DNA of 64,000 nt from Trichosphaerium sp. ATCC 40318. Its lineage: Eukaryota; Discosea; Flabellinia; Trichosidae. The stretch spans positions 62,001 through 126,000 of the forward strand of contig JALMLS010000186.1 in NCBI GenBank assembly GCA_038496445.1, read 5' to 3'. The notes under the pieces were generated by a model. That model saw only the letters and a list, made by a program, of their open reading frames with translations. It did not search any database and was not told the DNA's origin. Shown piece by piece: positions 10,767-21,398 of this stretch (its first letter is position 1; every line of letters begins with the position of its first letter). The position numbers and the translations under genes are program-made.

Positions 10767-13700
10767 ATGTACCACAACAGCTCGGCCTTTTTGGCCCTTA
10801 TCGTTTGTATAAGCTTGGTAGCTGGAAAGATAGTCTATTTATCAACATCTGGTACGCGTTACACTAATAATAAACAAAACAGGCGTTCAATAATCGTTGT
10901 AACATTGCATAGGCACTGATACAGGCGCTTGCGCGTCTGGCGCCCCTTGTGCTACTTTACAATACGCACTTTTTACCGCAGCGGCTACTGGAGATACAAT
11001 TCAATTAGCTGGCGGTACCTATAGAGGTACAATCGAAAGGAACGCGTTTCAGTACTAACCTATCGTAAGGCGAAGGAAATAACCAACTCTTATGGACAAA
11101 TACGTCTTCATTAAACAACATAACGTTTCAAGGTAACCAATAGATCCTAACCAAACTTTTAAAAAAATTAATACGTAATGTCGCGTGCATTGTCGAAAAC
11201 TCTATTTGTAAACAATGCCTAATTAGATATCTAGGTCCTACAAGTGACGAACCTGCTGTTTTAAATGGTGACGGCCTTCACCAGCTTTTCTATGTTCCAT
11301 CTTGCGGTAGCGCAATTAATACGTATGTGGAAGTAGCAGACAGAGTACATGTAGCTACCTTCAGCCACATTACGTTTGAGTATTTCTTGTGTAATTTTAC
11401 ACTACACGAACAAAGAACTGGAGAAAGATATCAAGGCGGTGACGGTGTAAGTGATAACGGATTTTGAGCATACACGCCTTTTTGGCGTGTTGGAATATTT
11501 TCAGACCTTACCAAACGCCTTTAACCTCAAAGACGCTTATTCTAGTTGTAGGAATACGGTGGATCTGTATGGTACTCTTACGGAGGATGTTCCGCCGAAT
11601 TTACGTTAGTACCATTGAGTTTTTTGCAAGTCTTTTTATGTATGGTAATTCTTCTATTTTAGGAATACAACGTTTACGGAAAACTCTTGCGACTACATAG
11701 ACCCACAAGATCCTAGTGCCACCTTTGCGCTAGCAGGATGGGGTATTAATTTATACCTAGACGGCGGTCACTTGACAGTACACAAGTAAGTGCAAAAACC
11801 TCGCTTTAACTCTATTATTTCCTACGCAAACCCGCTACAAGTTCTACGCCTATTTGATGGTTAGCAGTTTTCGGGGTATTGAATGTGTTTTCTTCCTTTT
11901 TAAAGCCGAGTACTTCTCGAAAGAAAAAGAAGAACTTCGTAACTCGTAAATACTTTTTGTTTGTTATAACTAATAATCTTCATAGCACACTTATGAAAAA
12001 TACGATAGTCAAAATCTTACCAGAAGATGAATTTGAGTTTGAAATTGAGAATAATGGCGCAGGAGTTATCTGGACAAGTAATGCTGATTTGACTGTGACA
12101 AACTCTACATTCCGTAACAACACCCTATCAAGAGGTGGTATGGTACAAGGCAATTTCAGACAGGAGACCATAGTTAAAAACTGCTTATTTGAAGATAATC
12201 CGACCACTGTTAATGGTGGTGTTAGTACGTCAAAACAAGTCGTTTCTTTTCTTTCATCAGTGCTTTGTCTTATATTTCCCAAGGGCTCACTGGTTCGGCT
12301 AGAAATCCTGGAGACAGGTTAGGTTCTCATGCTCTTATTGAGGATTGTGTTTTCCGGGGTAATGGTGATATAAGACGTGGAAGTCAGAGTGCAGCTATTG
12401 AAACATCTGAAATGGACAATGTTACAATTCGTAATTGCGAATTTGATGCCAATATCTTAGCTCAGGTTATAATAACTTCAATAACTGAAAACAGAGAAAC
12501 TTTTGTTGAGGACTGTAGCTTTACCAATGGCTTTAAAGGTAAACCTCTTTTTAAAAGTCAAAGCTTGCGCTAAAACAACAAACAAATCTATATTTACTAA
12601 CAATTACATCAAAGGTTTTTATGCTTTACAAGCTGCCGGTCCTGCACCTCTCTATATTACCAGATGTGTTTTTGAAAACAACACTGGTACTGCTGCTGCT
12701 CTTGGTACTGAAGGAGCTGCCAACCTTATTATAACGGACTCTATATTCAATCAAAACAAGTGCGCCAACAAAAAAACATTTTAATTGTTTTCTTTCTAAC
12801 TATTGTTCTACTAGAAATCCTCGAGATCCTTTCGATAGTTATCTATTGATTGTTGGTGGATCTACTGTTTCTTTTGATAACTGTACATTTACATCAGATG
12901 GAAACCAAGCAATATTAAGTAACGGTGATAGCACTGTTATTAAAAATAGTGTATTTAGCAATGGCAATTTACCAGATACAACTGGAAAGTTTACTAGATT
13001 TGAAGGTATTATACAATCTACCCATACCTTATTCCGTTTGTGATCAAAGCAATATGTTTAATCCTCAAACTACAAAGTGGTTTTTTTCGAGTTTTTTCTT
13101 CTGACTTTTCTTCTTAAGGCAACCAAGCAAATTATATATTTGTTAACGATGTATTTTCTGCTTATGCTACCAATTCTATAAACACTCTTGAACTAACAGG
13201 AGAGGGTACTTTTGAAATTGCAGAAGACGGTTTGGTATCTGTAATTAAAGCGTTAGAGATGGCCGCTGGTGTTATTACTGTACGTACTATCGTTGACTTT
13301 ATCGTGTTGTTTAATACTAACCTTTTAACTCAGGGAACAAGTTCAGATAAAACAAAGCACACAATCGTACTTGAAAAAGGTTCTGAGAGTAGAATCATTA
13401 CAGAAAATCCAAGTATTGATATTGACAATTGTACATTGATTGTTAAAGGAGAAGTACAACTACAAGGTTCTTTCTTGTTCCCAGAAGGCATTGTTAAACT
13501 CAGTAATTCTGAACTTGTCATCGATGATGGTGGAGAGGTTATTCTTTCTAAGCCTATTACCATTGAGGGTACAGGTAGCATCAATGTTAAAAACGGAACG
13601 TTAACAGCTTTGGTACGTATTGTTTCTTTGTTCTCTCGTTTTTTCTTTCTTCCTCCTCGTAACTGACATACTTTCTTAATAGATTTCTGCTGTTATTGAC

Positions 13701-15382
13701 GTTCCTGTTACAATTGGTGAGGCCGGTATTCTAAAGCTTAAGGTCCCTGGATCTTTTATTAACTTCACAAACACTGTGGACTCTTCAGGAACTCTTTTCT
13801 TGGATGTATCACAAGATTTCTTCAAAGTAGAGATTGGTGATACACTCTCACTATTTGCCTCACTCTCTGAACCACAATTTGCTACTGTTTCGGCTCCTTT
13901 TAACACACGTATCAATTTCACAAACGGAACAGTAGAAATTGAAGTACTCGGTAAGAACAAGCCTTCACAAAACCAGTTTTGTTTTCAGTCTCTTCTCCTT
14001 ATTACTTTGTAGAACCTGTGACCTCTTTGGAAGAAGATGACTGGTTGGATGCATCTAGATTCGCCGTGCTCCTACTCGCTATTGTGGGTGCTGTATTCAT
14101 TGTTGGACTTATGTTCCTCACTGTAGCTTATCGGTTCGTTGTTTTTTTAGTTTTTTCAAAAATACATGATTTCTAACAACTTCCCATAGCCGTGTTACCA
14201 TTATGCTCATTGCTGTACCACAACTTCTGTTTGTTACATTGTTCGGAGCTCTTGTTTCAGTAGCAGGTATAGTAGCTTGGGTAGCGCCTGCCGAATCCAG
14301 AGCTGTTTGTGAGCTAAGAGTTTGGTTACCTTTTGTTGGTTTTGCTCTTGTATTTGCGTACGTCAATATCATTCCATTTAGTTTGTTTGTTTATGTTTGC
14401 TGACCTAATATATGTAGTCCTCTATTCGCCAAAACGTACAGATTATGGCGTGTCTTCAGCGGAAACGGTCTAGAGAGTGTTAAAATTGCACTCTTTGATC
14501 TTGCAAAGATTATTCTAGTTGTATTCCTTGTTGAGGTTATTATCCTCTCTATTTGGAGCGGTACCTCTGGTCACCTGTCAGTAGTTAAACCAGATAATAA
14601 TGACTCATCCATTCTGCACTATGACTGTTCATCTGATAACACCACTGCCTTCTTGGTTATTCTTATTTTGTACAATGTACGCCTTTGTTTTCTTTATGTT
14701 TGTTTTTTCCTTTAAATGCTTGCCGCTCACTATACTTTCTAGGGTGCTATTCTCATTGCTGGTTGTATTCTTACTTTCCTTGTAAGAAAGGTACCAAGTA
14801 GAGCAAATGAAGCTCGTTACATTGCTATTGGTACGCTCATAGTTTGGGTTGTTTTTCTCTCATACTAATTTTTTCTCGTAGCAATTTACAATGTGTTTGT
14901 TTGGGGTCTCTTGATTGTTATTATTGGATTTGCATTACGCAACACATCTAACAGAGATGCTATTATACTAGTGATAGGCCTAGGTATTTGGTTCTTTGCA
15001 ATAGGTACGTTATGAAGAACTCTTTTGTATTTACCTTTGGATTTTATTCTTACTTTGCATTCTTTTAGTTACTGCTGCTGTTCTCGTGCTGCCAAAATTC
15101 TATGTTATTATCTTCCGTCCTAGTTCAGACGTTGCTAAGGTAAGTACTGCTACTTCAGTTACATGGGGTGGTTCTATGCAGATGAGCACCAGACACGGAG
15201 GTAGTTCGAAACTATCTTCTAAAAATAGTCAAGTATCAGGAGATATTACTGAGGCTGACTTGGGCGATAATATTGCAGAGCTTCAGGATGAAATTGCTGC
15301 ATTAGAGGATAAATTGAATACTCTACAAGGCACTGATAGCGAAGAGTATAGTGAGGATTCTGATGAAGAATCTTCTGATTAA
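10767..15382 (+). CDS. Class C GPCR with right-handed beta-helix ectodomain
   Basis: Nineteen exons with clean phases give about 1,100 residues. A signal peptide (MYHNSSAFLALIVCISLVAG) leads to GTDTGACASGAPCATLQYAL and GDTIQLAGGTY, the standard start of polymorphic-membrane-protein/pectin-lyase beta-helices. Parallel-coil repeats follow (LTVTNSTFRNN, TIRNCEFDAN, LYITRCVFENN, LIITDSIFNQN, VSFDNCTFTSDG) to about residue 640. After a spacer come seven hydrophobic helices. TM3 carries CELRVWLPFVGFALVFAPLF then AKTYRLWRVF, and TM7 ends VLPKFYVIIFRP, the hallmark class C (GABA-B/mGlu type, 7tm_3) motifs. A cytoplasmic tail of about 90 residues is Ser-rich with an acidic coiled coil (IAELQDEIAALEDKL). 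AATAAA lies at about 15524. Class C receptors normally have a Venus-flytrap ectodomain; here a beta-helix takes that place. It is expected at the plasma membrane; the ligand is unknown. Confidence 0.9.
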
Positions 15383-15753
15383 GAATAAGTTAAACAAAAG
15401 AAAAAGTAGAAAAAACGAGAAAATGATTTTTTTTTCTTCAACAGCTAGCTGCTAAGAAAAAACAATCACGTTTTTTTGTGCTTTTCTTCTTTGTAAACTG
15501 TTGTTTTAATAATGTATTACAAAAAATAAAGTTTGAAACATAACACTAACACGTGTAAGTCCATGAAATAAAATCGTAAGCACCTATTGCTCATCATTGT
15601 AGTATGTTATTATACAAGTATAGCATAGGACAGTGCAGCTCATATGTGCTTGGTTGGCACCAATGCTTGTCAGCTTTCGGTTGGGCGTTCGGTGTAATGC
15701 AGATAAATAAGTAACTTTTATCTCAAATTCTTTAGATTAAGTAATGTCCATAG
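15383..15753. other. Intergenic 3' region of receptor gene
   Basis: Contains a likely poly(A) signal (AATAAA at about 15524) and otherwise nothing recognised. Confidence 0.45.
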
Positions 15754-16739
15754 AAATCACGAAAAGAGTGTACCACAAAAAACAATGAACATTCTTCTGA
15801 GAAAATTCTATTCATTTTTTGGTCGTTAAGTCAAGTTATCAAACAACGCAAACAACACAACGCTTCCCAATAATATTCAAAACGGACTAAAATATATGGC
15901 ACTAAAACGCAGTAAAACAGCGGACGGAATTAACTCACTTTCGTTACCTCCAGAGACATTAACTCAAATTCTCCGCCATTTGGACAAAGAAGAACTTATT
16001 TCATCTTCAATCGTCTCTCGTATGTTCAATGATGTCATTCGCATCAATATTGGGTTCGAATACCTTTGGTTGAAAGAATCATCAGAGTGTGAGGTTCTAA
16101 GAGGCAGTCCATTACTTAAAAACACAATCAATTTTGAGGGCTATGAGTTGTCAGAGAATTACTTGAGTTGTCTGCATGGTGTTCACACGATAAATTTGAG
16201 TGATACAAGTATTACAGATACAGGCATCCTCACTTTAGCTCAAGGAGGAAACCACAGCATTCATGACATCAATTTACGATCCACACAGATAACAGATGTT
16301 TCGTTAAAAGCACTCAAGAATGTTCACACCATCAACATTTGGGGGTGCAATAATGTAACTGTTGAAGGTGTTAAATCACTCTGTAACGTACACAAAATTA
16401 CAATAGAAGGATCAAACCGCTATAAAATAGCCCATATGGTCTGTACTGATATCAGTGATGGCTTGATAAATGATCCACCAGATGAATGGCTCAAACATCT
16501 TGGCAATGTACATACAGTTCGTATCGGTAATGGCCAGTTCATTACAGATGATGGAATCAAAGCATTGGTAAATGTAAAACGCCTAGAGTTAGATGAATGC
16601 AAATTGGTAACAGACTCAGGGATGAAGCATTTGACAAATCTTAAGCACCTAAAACTTTCACATTGTGATAATATTTCATGTGATTGCATGAGCCACTCAA
16701 AATCTCTCAAAACACTCAAAATTCAGGACTCATGACCCT
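15754..16739 (+). repeat. Left arm of about 1-kb inverted duplication
   Basis: Bases 15754-16739 match the reverse complement of 18678-19669 almost throughout, including about 140 bases of 5' flank up to AAATCACGAAA. The arms carry the two F-box/LRR genes at 15896 and 18662, and enclose about 1.9 kb holding the methyltransferase gene. Confidence 0.85.
15896..16735 (+). CDS. F-box/leucine-rich-repeat protein (left copy)
   Basis: A single exon of 279 residues. Residues about 14-60 form the F-box (LSLPPETLTQILRHLDKEEL, then SSIVSRMFNDVI). The rest is about eight cysteine-poor LRRs with the unit GVHTINLSDTSITDTGI, the VHTI(N/D)L...(V/I)TD-x-G-(I/V)KAL type shared by the other F-box/LRR genes here. 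F-box/LRR proteins are SCF substrate receptors with the LRR arc binding the target. It differs from its inverted copy (18662-19522) at about 15 of 279 residues and stops earlier, after LKIQDS. Confidence 0.85.
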   Translation: MALKRSKTADGINSLSLPPETLTQILRHLDKEELISSSIVSRMFNDVIRINIGFEYLWLKESSECEVLRGSPLLKNTINFEGYELSENYLSCLHGVHTINLSDTSITDTGILTLAQGGNHSIHDINLRSTQITDVSLKALKNVHTINIWGCNNVTVEGVKSLCNVHKITIEGSNRYKIAHMVCTDISDGLINDPPDEWLKHLGNVHTVRIGNGQFITDDGIKALVNVKRLELDECKLVTDSGMKHLTNLKHLKLSHCDNISCDCMSHSKSLKTLKIQDS

Positions 16740-17378
16740 ATTATTGATAAACTATCATTCCAACAAACTGTGTGCTAATGTCAGTAGAGGCAAGCAACCT
16801 GTTAACAAGTAATAAACAACGACAAAAGGGAATTACTGAACTAAATTAGTTCTGACTAGAATTCTGAATTACAAATTGCTATGTGCTGTTTTAAGCTATG
16901 CTTTGAACTTTTACAATTTTACAAGAATTTCCATTAACAGTGAGTTAATTATAAGGTGGAAGGAATTAGAAACACAGCTATTTTGCCCTACTGCCAATGT
17001 TACATGGTTGGCCCACCATGTTTTCTTTGCTTGCATTTAAACATAAGTGTTGCTACGCCTAGGCTTATTCAAACAAGCTTTATTCAAATAGTTTGTATAA
17101 CAGCTACCAGTACAATCAATATCGATATTGATAACCATGAAGGCCGACTAGTAACATTATATCCATATCATTTTATCTCCAAGCCAAAAAAGGAATTTTA
17201 ACAGATTTGCTGATAAAGCTATAAACCACCTAGCCATCTTAGCTGCTAGTATAAACAAGGTACCTTGTTTACGTTTCTTATGAAGCAGTTCAATAGTAGC
17301 ATGTAGAAGAATAGTCTCTGAGAGAGTTGACTTGACTAACATTAAGCCTACATATAAAGCGCAATACATAGCTTGCCA
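16740..17378. other. Intergenic, nothing recognised
   Basis: AT-rich spacer between the left repeat arm and the methyltransferase gene. An open frame at 16956-17201 lacks an ATG start and family features. Confidence 0.4.
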
Positions 17379-18426
17379 ATGTACCAAAAGAAGTATATAT
17401 ATAAAAAAGCTTTTTCTGAGGTATTAACAATAGGCCTTGCTTCTACATTCCATAGGCAGGATAATATTACAGCGACTACGAAAGATAGTTATTTTACGAT
17501 TATCTTCGCATACCCAAAAGTACAAGAAAACATAGACTCATTGGAGAAAATGGGTGCACGTGTTCTATTTAACGTAGATGCAACATGTTTACACCTGGAT
17601 AGTACTATTAAATACCGAAAGTACGTTCTTGTTTTCCAAAAAAAACTCTCTTCAAAACATGAAAAAAAAACGGTCACGTGATTAGTAACAAACTTGTTTA
17701 GATTTGATTGTATTATTTTCAACTTTCCACACTCTGGCAAACAGAATATCAGTATAAACAAGCGACTCATTTCTGGTTTTTTCTTATCGGCACGGGAATA
17801 TCTCAAACCTGGCGGATTTATCCACATAACAGTAAAGGTAAAACTCTCAATACAGCTCAAATCTCCTTTTTTTCTAACCAAACAATTTACATTGATTAAA
17901 GAATGTGAACGAACAAAAATGTAACCAAAGGATTTGCTAGGATCATTCGTTTCCTTATAGTCAATGGAATGTATGTGGTTTAGCAAAACAACGCGGTTTA
18001 ACAAAGACTGGCCAGTTTCCGTTTAACAGATATGCGTATCCTGGATACGCACATGTGACAACAAATGCTAGACCAGGCAGTCGATTTAACATATACGGTG
18101 CACGAACTTATCAATTTGAAGTGGCTTCCCCTCTAGAGGAGTCGTTTCAATACCATGTAACACCTTCGTACGCTAGTTGCTGTAGCCGTTTGTACTTTTG
18201 CTTAATCCTCAATCTGTGCAGAGAACTGAAATCAGAACCTCCAAAATATGCCCTGCAAAGTTGTACACCTAATGCACACTCGCCTTCTGAAGCGCAGATA
18301 GAACAGCTAGAACCTCAGACAAAACACAACAATAGCATTAGGGTCTATAACTACAAACCTATACTTGTGTTCATTTTCATTGTTGGCACACTAAGTCTTT
18401 TGACGCTCCTCTACAGACCAACATAG
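17379..18426 (+). CDS. BMT5-like (DUF2431) rRNA methyltransferase paralog, possibly decaying
   Basis: The exon from ATG 17379 encodes SEVLTIGLASTFHRQDN, ITATTKDSY, ENIDSLEKMGARVLFNVDAT. After an intron with a CACGTG inside come FDCIIFNFPHSGK and LKPGGFIHITVK. A later segment reads QWNVCGLAKQRGLTKTGQF, FNRYAYPGYAHVTTN. This order (VDAT, IIFNFPH-x-G, K, W...LA...GL, YPGY-x-H-x-x-T) is that of the SAM-dependent 25S rRNA uridine-N3-methyltransferase family (BMT5/DUF2431). The family's G-x-G-x-F-S SAM motif is replaced by GLASTFH. I find no splice path that joins HITVK to QWNVCG in frame, so there is a tiny missed exon or a frameshift. The end carries a transmembrane segment (ILVFIFIVGTLSLLTLLY), odd for a nucleolar enzyme. 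AATAAA at about 18502. Confidence 0.65.
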
Positions 18427-18661
18427 GTTTGGAAAATCTGGTAAATAACAAAGATTCAAATCAGAGCTTAAAGCACCAGACAGACCTGCACTTTTTCTTA
18501 AGTAAATAAAGATGTTGACAAAACTTGGCTGATTCGTTTATTGCAGTGTAAATTATTTGATTAGTCAGATTTTTTCTTGTACAAGAAGTCATTGTTTATT
18601 ACTTTTGTGGTGTTAACAATTATGCCTGCTTGTACCGAACCTTTCTTGCAATGACACTGAG

Positions 18662-19522
18662 TTAGCAAATAAACGACGGGTCCTGAGGGTCCTGAATTTT
18701 GAGTGTTTTGAGAGATTTTGAGTGGCTCAAACAATCACGTGAAATATTATCACAATGTGAAAGTTTAAGGTGCTTAAGATTTGTCAAATGCTTCATCCCT
18801 GAGTCTGTTACCAATTTGCATTCACCTAACTCTAGGCGTTTTACATTTACCAATGCTTTGATTCCATCATCTGTAATGAACTGGCCATTACCAATACGAA
18901 CTGTATGTACATTGCCAAGATGTTTGAGCCATTCATCTGGTGGATCATTCAAGTCATCCCTGACATCAGTACAGATCATATGGGCTATTTTATAGCGGTC
19001 TGATCCGTCTATTGTAATTTTGTGTACGTTACAGAGTGATTTAACACCTTCAACAGTTACATTATCACACCCCCAAATGTTGATGGTGTGAACATTCTTG
19101 AGTGCTTTTAACGAAACATCTGTTATCTGTGTGGATTGTAAATTGATGTCATGAATACTGTGGTTTCCTCCTTGAGCTAATATGAGGATGCCTGTATCTG
19201 TAATACTTGTATCACTCAAATTTATCGTGTGAACACCATGCAGACAACTCAAGTCATTCGTTGATAACTCATAGCCCTTAAAATTGATGATTGTGTTTTT
19301 CAGTAATGGACTGCCTCTTAGAACCTCACACTCTGATGATTCTTTCAACCAAAGGTATTCGAGCCCAATATTGATGCGAATGACATCATTGAACATACGA
19401 GAGACGATTGAAGATGAAATAAGTTCTTCTTTGTCCAAATGGCGGAGAATTTGAGTTAATGTCTCTGGAGGTAACGAAAGTGAGTTAATTCCATCTGCTG
19501 TTTTACTGCGTTTTAGTGCCAT
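18662..19522 (-). CDS. F-box/leucine-rich-repeat protein (right copy)
   Basis: A single exon of 286 residues with the same domains as the gene at 15896: F-box at about 14-60, then about eight LRRs. Differences include F to L at residue 54, an extra Ile in NTIINFKGYEL, V to I and SDG to RDD in the central non-repeat loop, and a longer C-terminus. Most differences visible in the protein are non-synonymous and several fall in the LRR arc, as expected for relaxed or diversifying selection, though I cannot compute rates. Confidence 0.85.
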   Translation of the reverse strand: MALKRSKTADGINSLSLPPETLTQILRHLDKEELISSSIVSRMFNDVIRINIGLEYLWLKESSECEVLRGSPLLKNTIINFKGYELSTNDLSCLHGVHTINLSDTSITDTGILILAQGGNHSIHDINLQSTQITDVSLKALKNVHTINIWGCDNVTVEGVKSLCNVHKITIDGSDRYKIAHMICTDVRDDLNDPPDEWLKHLGNVHTVRIGNGQFITDDGIKALVNVKRLELGECKLVTDSGMKHLTNLKHLKLSHCDNISRDCLSHSKSLKTLKIQDPQDPSFIC

Positions 19523-19669
19523 ATATTTTAGGTTGTTTTGAATATTATTGGGAAGCGTTGTGTGTTGTTTGCGTTGTTTTGATAACTTGACTTAACGACC
19601 AGAAAATGTATAGAATTTTCTCAGAATTATGTTCACTGTTTTTGTGGTACACTCTTCTTTCGTGATTTT
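18678..19669 (-). repeat. Right arm of about 1-kb inverted duplication
   Basis: Inverted copy of 15754-16739. Near the inner end it has a short duplicated GGTCCT-type stretch (18679-18694) that reads the protein on into QDPQDPSFIC instead of the stop used in the left arm. Confidence 0.85.
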
Positions 19670-19757
19670 TTTTGGCGACAGGTTTAACAATACTACATTT
19701 GATACTTGTAAAAATATTACAAGTTCGTATTTTTGAGTTGTGTTTGTCAACAAGCAA

Positions 19758-20646
19758 CTAGTTCCATTTATTACTTACTAATTCTTGATTGATCCAAGTT
19801 ATGCCTAATGCTTCAACATCGTTCTTGGTGATCTTGTTGGTAAAAACGTTGGCATACAATCTAAGGGTTTTAAGAGATTTCAAATATTTTAAGCAATCCT
19901 TTGTAATCCCTGTACAACCTAAAATCTCAAGGTGTTCAAGATTTACCAAGCCCTTCATCTGTTATTCTATGCCGTAACATATGCAAGCTGAGATCTTTAA
20001 CATTTATCAATGATCTGATACCATTTGTTGTATCATTATCATTCCTTGAAACAAGATTCCTTCTACCGATGCAAACTGTATGTACATTACAAAGTTGTTT
20101 TATCCAAGAGTCTCTTATACTACTGATTAAAATGCAATGGACACGATCTTTGATAGCATTTATACCTTTATCAGTATGTACACCTCTCAGAGCCATCAAT
20201 GATACATCTGTTATTTCAGTATAATCTAAATTGATGGTGTGGATGTTGTGGTTTCCTTCTCCATCTGTTAAAGCGATGATATGCGAGTCTGTTATGTTTG
20301 AATGTGGTAGGTGGATTGAATAGACACCATCAAGACAAGCCAAGTCATCACGTGATAACTTAACTCTGCTACAACGTAATTTTGTGTTTTTGAGCAATAA
20401 ACTTGCTTTGAGAACTCTACAATCAGAAGGCTCTTTTAACTGGATGTCAATAAACCCAATATTGTTACGTATGATGTCGGTAAATAGATGCGAAACCGAG
20501 GAAGCTCTAATACGCTGTGTTCTGTCCAAGTATAGTAGAATATGAGTAATAGTCTCTGGTGGTAGGTTTGTAACTTTAGTTTGGTTTATTGATGTCATGC
20601 GGTACTCGGCTAACGTGGCACGTTGGTAAGACTCCATTTGACTCAA
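19758..20646 (-). pseudogene. F-box/LRR gene with a frameshift near its 3' end
   Basis: From ATG 20644-20646 the frame encodes an N-terminal extension, an F-box (VTNLPPETITHILLYLDRTQ) and LRRs (VYSIHLPHSNITDS, NIHTINLDYTEITDVSL) for 236 residues, ending HRITDEGLGKS. A second frame, overlapping by 23 bases (19936-19958), continues the LRR pattern: KGLVNLEHLEILGCTGITKD, CLKYLKSLKTLRL, then a stop at 19758. The equivalent position in the sister genes is continuous, so a one-base indel separates the two. It may be a sequencing error, a recent pseudogene or a shortened functional protein. It is a diverged paralog of the 18662 gene and lies directly upstream of it. Confidence 0.65.
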
Positions 20647-21398
20647 TCATTACCAATAGTATTCTGAGCTAGAGTTTATTTTTATCTCAATAGTTATCAA
20701 TGTACCTCTTCGTAGAAGACGGTAAAAGTGAGATGCTTATCTGAAAAAGTCGCAAGAGCCAATGACCAATCTTGCTCTTCTAACGAACACAAAATAGAAA
20801 GAATTTAGCAACCTGTTACGTGTGTTAAAGTCGACAAGTGAGACAAAAGATACATATGTATTTTGTTAGTCTTAGTGTATATACCTCTGAACTATTGTTT
20901 AATACATCTATTATAGTACAAATACGTTATGGTATTCTGTAGAAACTATACAGAAGTGTACCAGTACAGCACAACACCAAACTTGGAACGCTCTCCTTTT
21001 TTTATTGCAATTCCTTAATAGCTCTTGTGGAGGCACGCAAATAGCGACAATACGCGCAGTAAAGCCAATTGTTGAGGATAAAGTGCTATTTGTTCGTTAG
21101 AAAGTATTATCGACAATTCTTAACTCGAAAATGCCTGTCAATTCTACTGTTACGATGCTTGCGCGTAAATTACGGTAATGAACAGTACCTCCTAAAATAA
21201 TACTATATTTCGGCTATTTTCGTTTAGGACGATTTCAGAAAATGGAATAAGCCTACCCACGATAACTAAACGCGTCATAAAACAAGTGGGAGTAGTATAG
21301 TACAAACTCCTAGAACAAGCGACTTAATGTTCCTACACTGCAATTTTTTTACTTAAAACACATCGTAACGCAATAGCTACCTACCTTGTGTTAATACA
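20647..21398. other. Intergenic divergent promoter region
   Basis: About 750 bases between divergent genes. No coding, repeat or RNA features recognised. Confidence 0.4.

Noticed and set aside
12540-12565. A 25-nt intron in the receptor gene
   Set aside because: Too short; the longer intron ending after ACTAACAATTACATCAAAG keeps phase and has a branch site.
13330-13960. Minus-strand frames within the receptor gene
   Set aside because: They are antisense shadows; the plus-strand exons join with consistent splice phases.
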